Positions 63,813-64,000 of a DNA stretch of 64,000 nt are shown here, one piece after another. Origin of the DNA: Mytilisepta virgata (lineage: Eukaryota; Mollusca; Bivalvia; Mytilida; Mytilidae); assembly GCA_028015205.1 (NCBI GenBank), contig CM051514.1, forward strand, positions 22,336,150 through 22,400,149. Direction: 5' to 3'. The stretch's first letter is position 1. The number at the start of each line of letters is the position of its first letter. The notes below the pieces were generated by a model that had not been told where the DNA came from, did no database searches, and was given only the letters and a program-made list of their open reading frames with translations. Both the position numbers and the translations under genes were made by a program.

Positions 63813-64000
63813 GGTGATTGTATAATTATTCGTTACCCCTGCTCCCCGCCCGCCTCGGAGCAGCACCAATATGATGTATACTTGCCGCATATGCGACAAG
63901 CACTAGGGCTACAGGGATAAGATACTCGCATAGAGCACTTCTGTTCGGACGCAAGCTTCGTGTCAGGGGTTACCTGACGAAACAACCGTCCGAAGTATCA
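63813..64000 (-). promoter_or_regulatory. LINE-E 5'UTR, start of it
   Basis: Matches the ORF1-proximal leader of D (ctcggagcagcac ... gacaagcactagggctac ... gatactcgcatagagcact) with many differences. It continues beyond the window. Confidence 0.6.

Larger units (their letters stand above)
58637..64000 (-). mobile_element. LINE-E, main part, running off the right edge
   Basis: Inner 3'UTR, broken ORF2, intact ORF1 and the first ~190 bases of leader up to the window end. ORF1 is clearly diverged from A/B/D, so E belongs to a separate, older subfamily. It was split by LINE-D and itself split LINE-C. Confidence 0.9.

Overview
The window is eukaryotic and consists mostly of mobile elements. It most likely comes from a lophotrochozoan, probably a bivalve mollusc and possibly mytilid-like. 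This is an inference from four things: AT-rich DNA; LINE tails ending in a conserved hairpin plus (CAAT)n; a Helentron with OTU and endonuclease domains; and dispersed repeats that resemble repeats I recall from bivalve genomes. No bacterial operon, rRNA gene, tRNA gene or CRISPR array was found.

Layout. Positions 1-2304 hold the 3' part of a DIRS-like tyrosine-recombinase retroelement, open at the left edge. Positions 2533-15837 hold two copies of one LINE family nested head to head: LINE-A (minus strand) was split by LINE-B (plus strand), and each is bounded by a 13-bp target-site duplication. A 5'-truncated copy, LINE-F, lies at 16625-19359 and is followed at once by a dead Tc1-like transposon (19384-20921). 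Positions 20924-26150 carry short tandem duplications, an 80-bp satellite and two repeat families with ~146-bp and ~140-bp units. Positions 26157-33296 hold one uninterrupted 2379-codon Helentron reading frame (zinc fingers, OTU protease, HUH/two-Tyr Rep, Pif1-like helicase, AP-like endonuclease). It is followed by a 36-bp minisatellite (33345-36368) and a strong hairpin (36444-36480).

Positions 37-48.8 kb are the least LINE-rich part. They hold an SGNH-hydrolase-like ORF, a small gene that can be assembled from four phase-0 exons with GC donors and a duplicated exon, a possible first exon of a minus-strand gene, a broken PIN/FEN-like nuclease gene, and an internally deleted hAT-like gene. 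Positions 50473-64000 are a second nest of the same LINE family on the minus strand: D sits inside the 3'UTR of E (12-bp duplication), and E sits inside ORF2 of C.

How the genes work together. Each full LINE has ORF1 (gag-like, CCHC knuckles) overlapping ORF2 (endonuclease, RT, RNase H) by ATGA. Copies B and D keep both frames open and the expected catalytic motifs, so they could supply proteins for the family. A, C, E and F are broken or interrupted. The nesting order matches the decay: in both nests the inserted copy is intact and the host copy is damaged.
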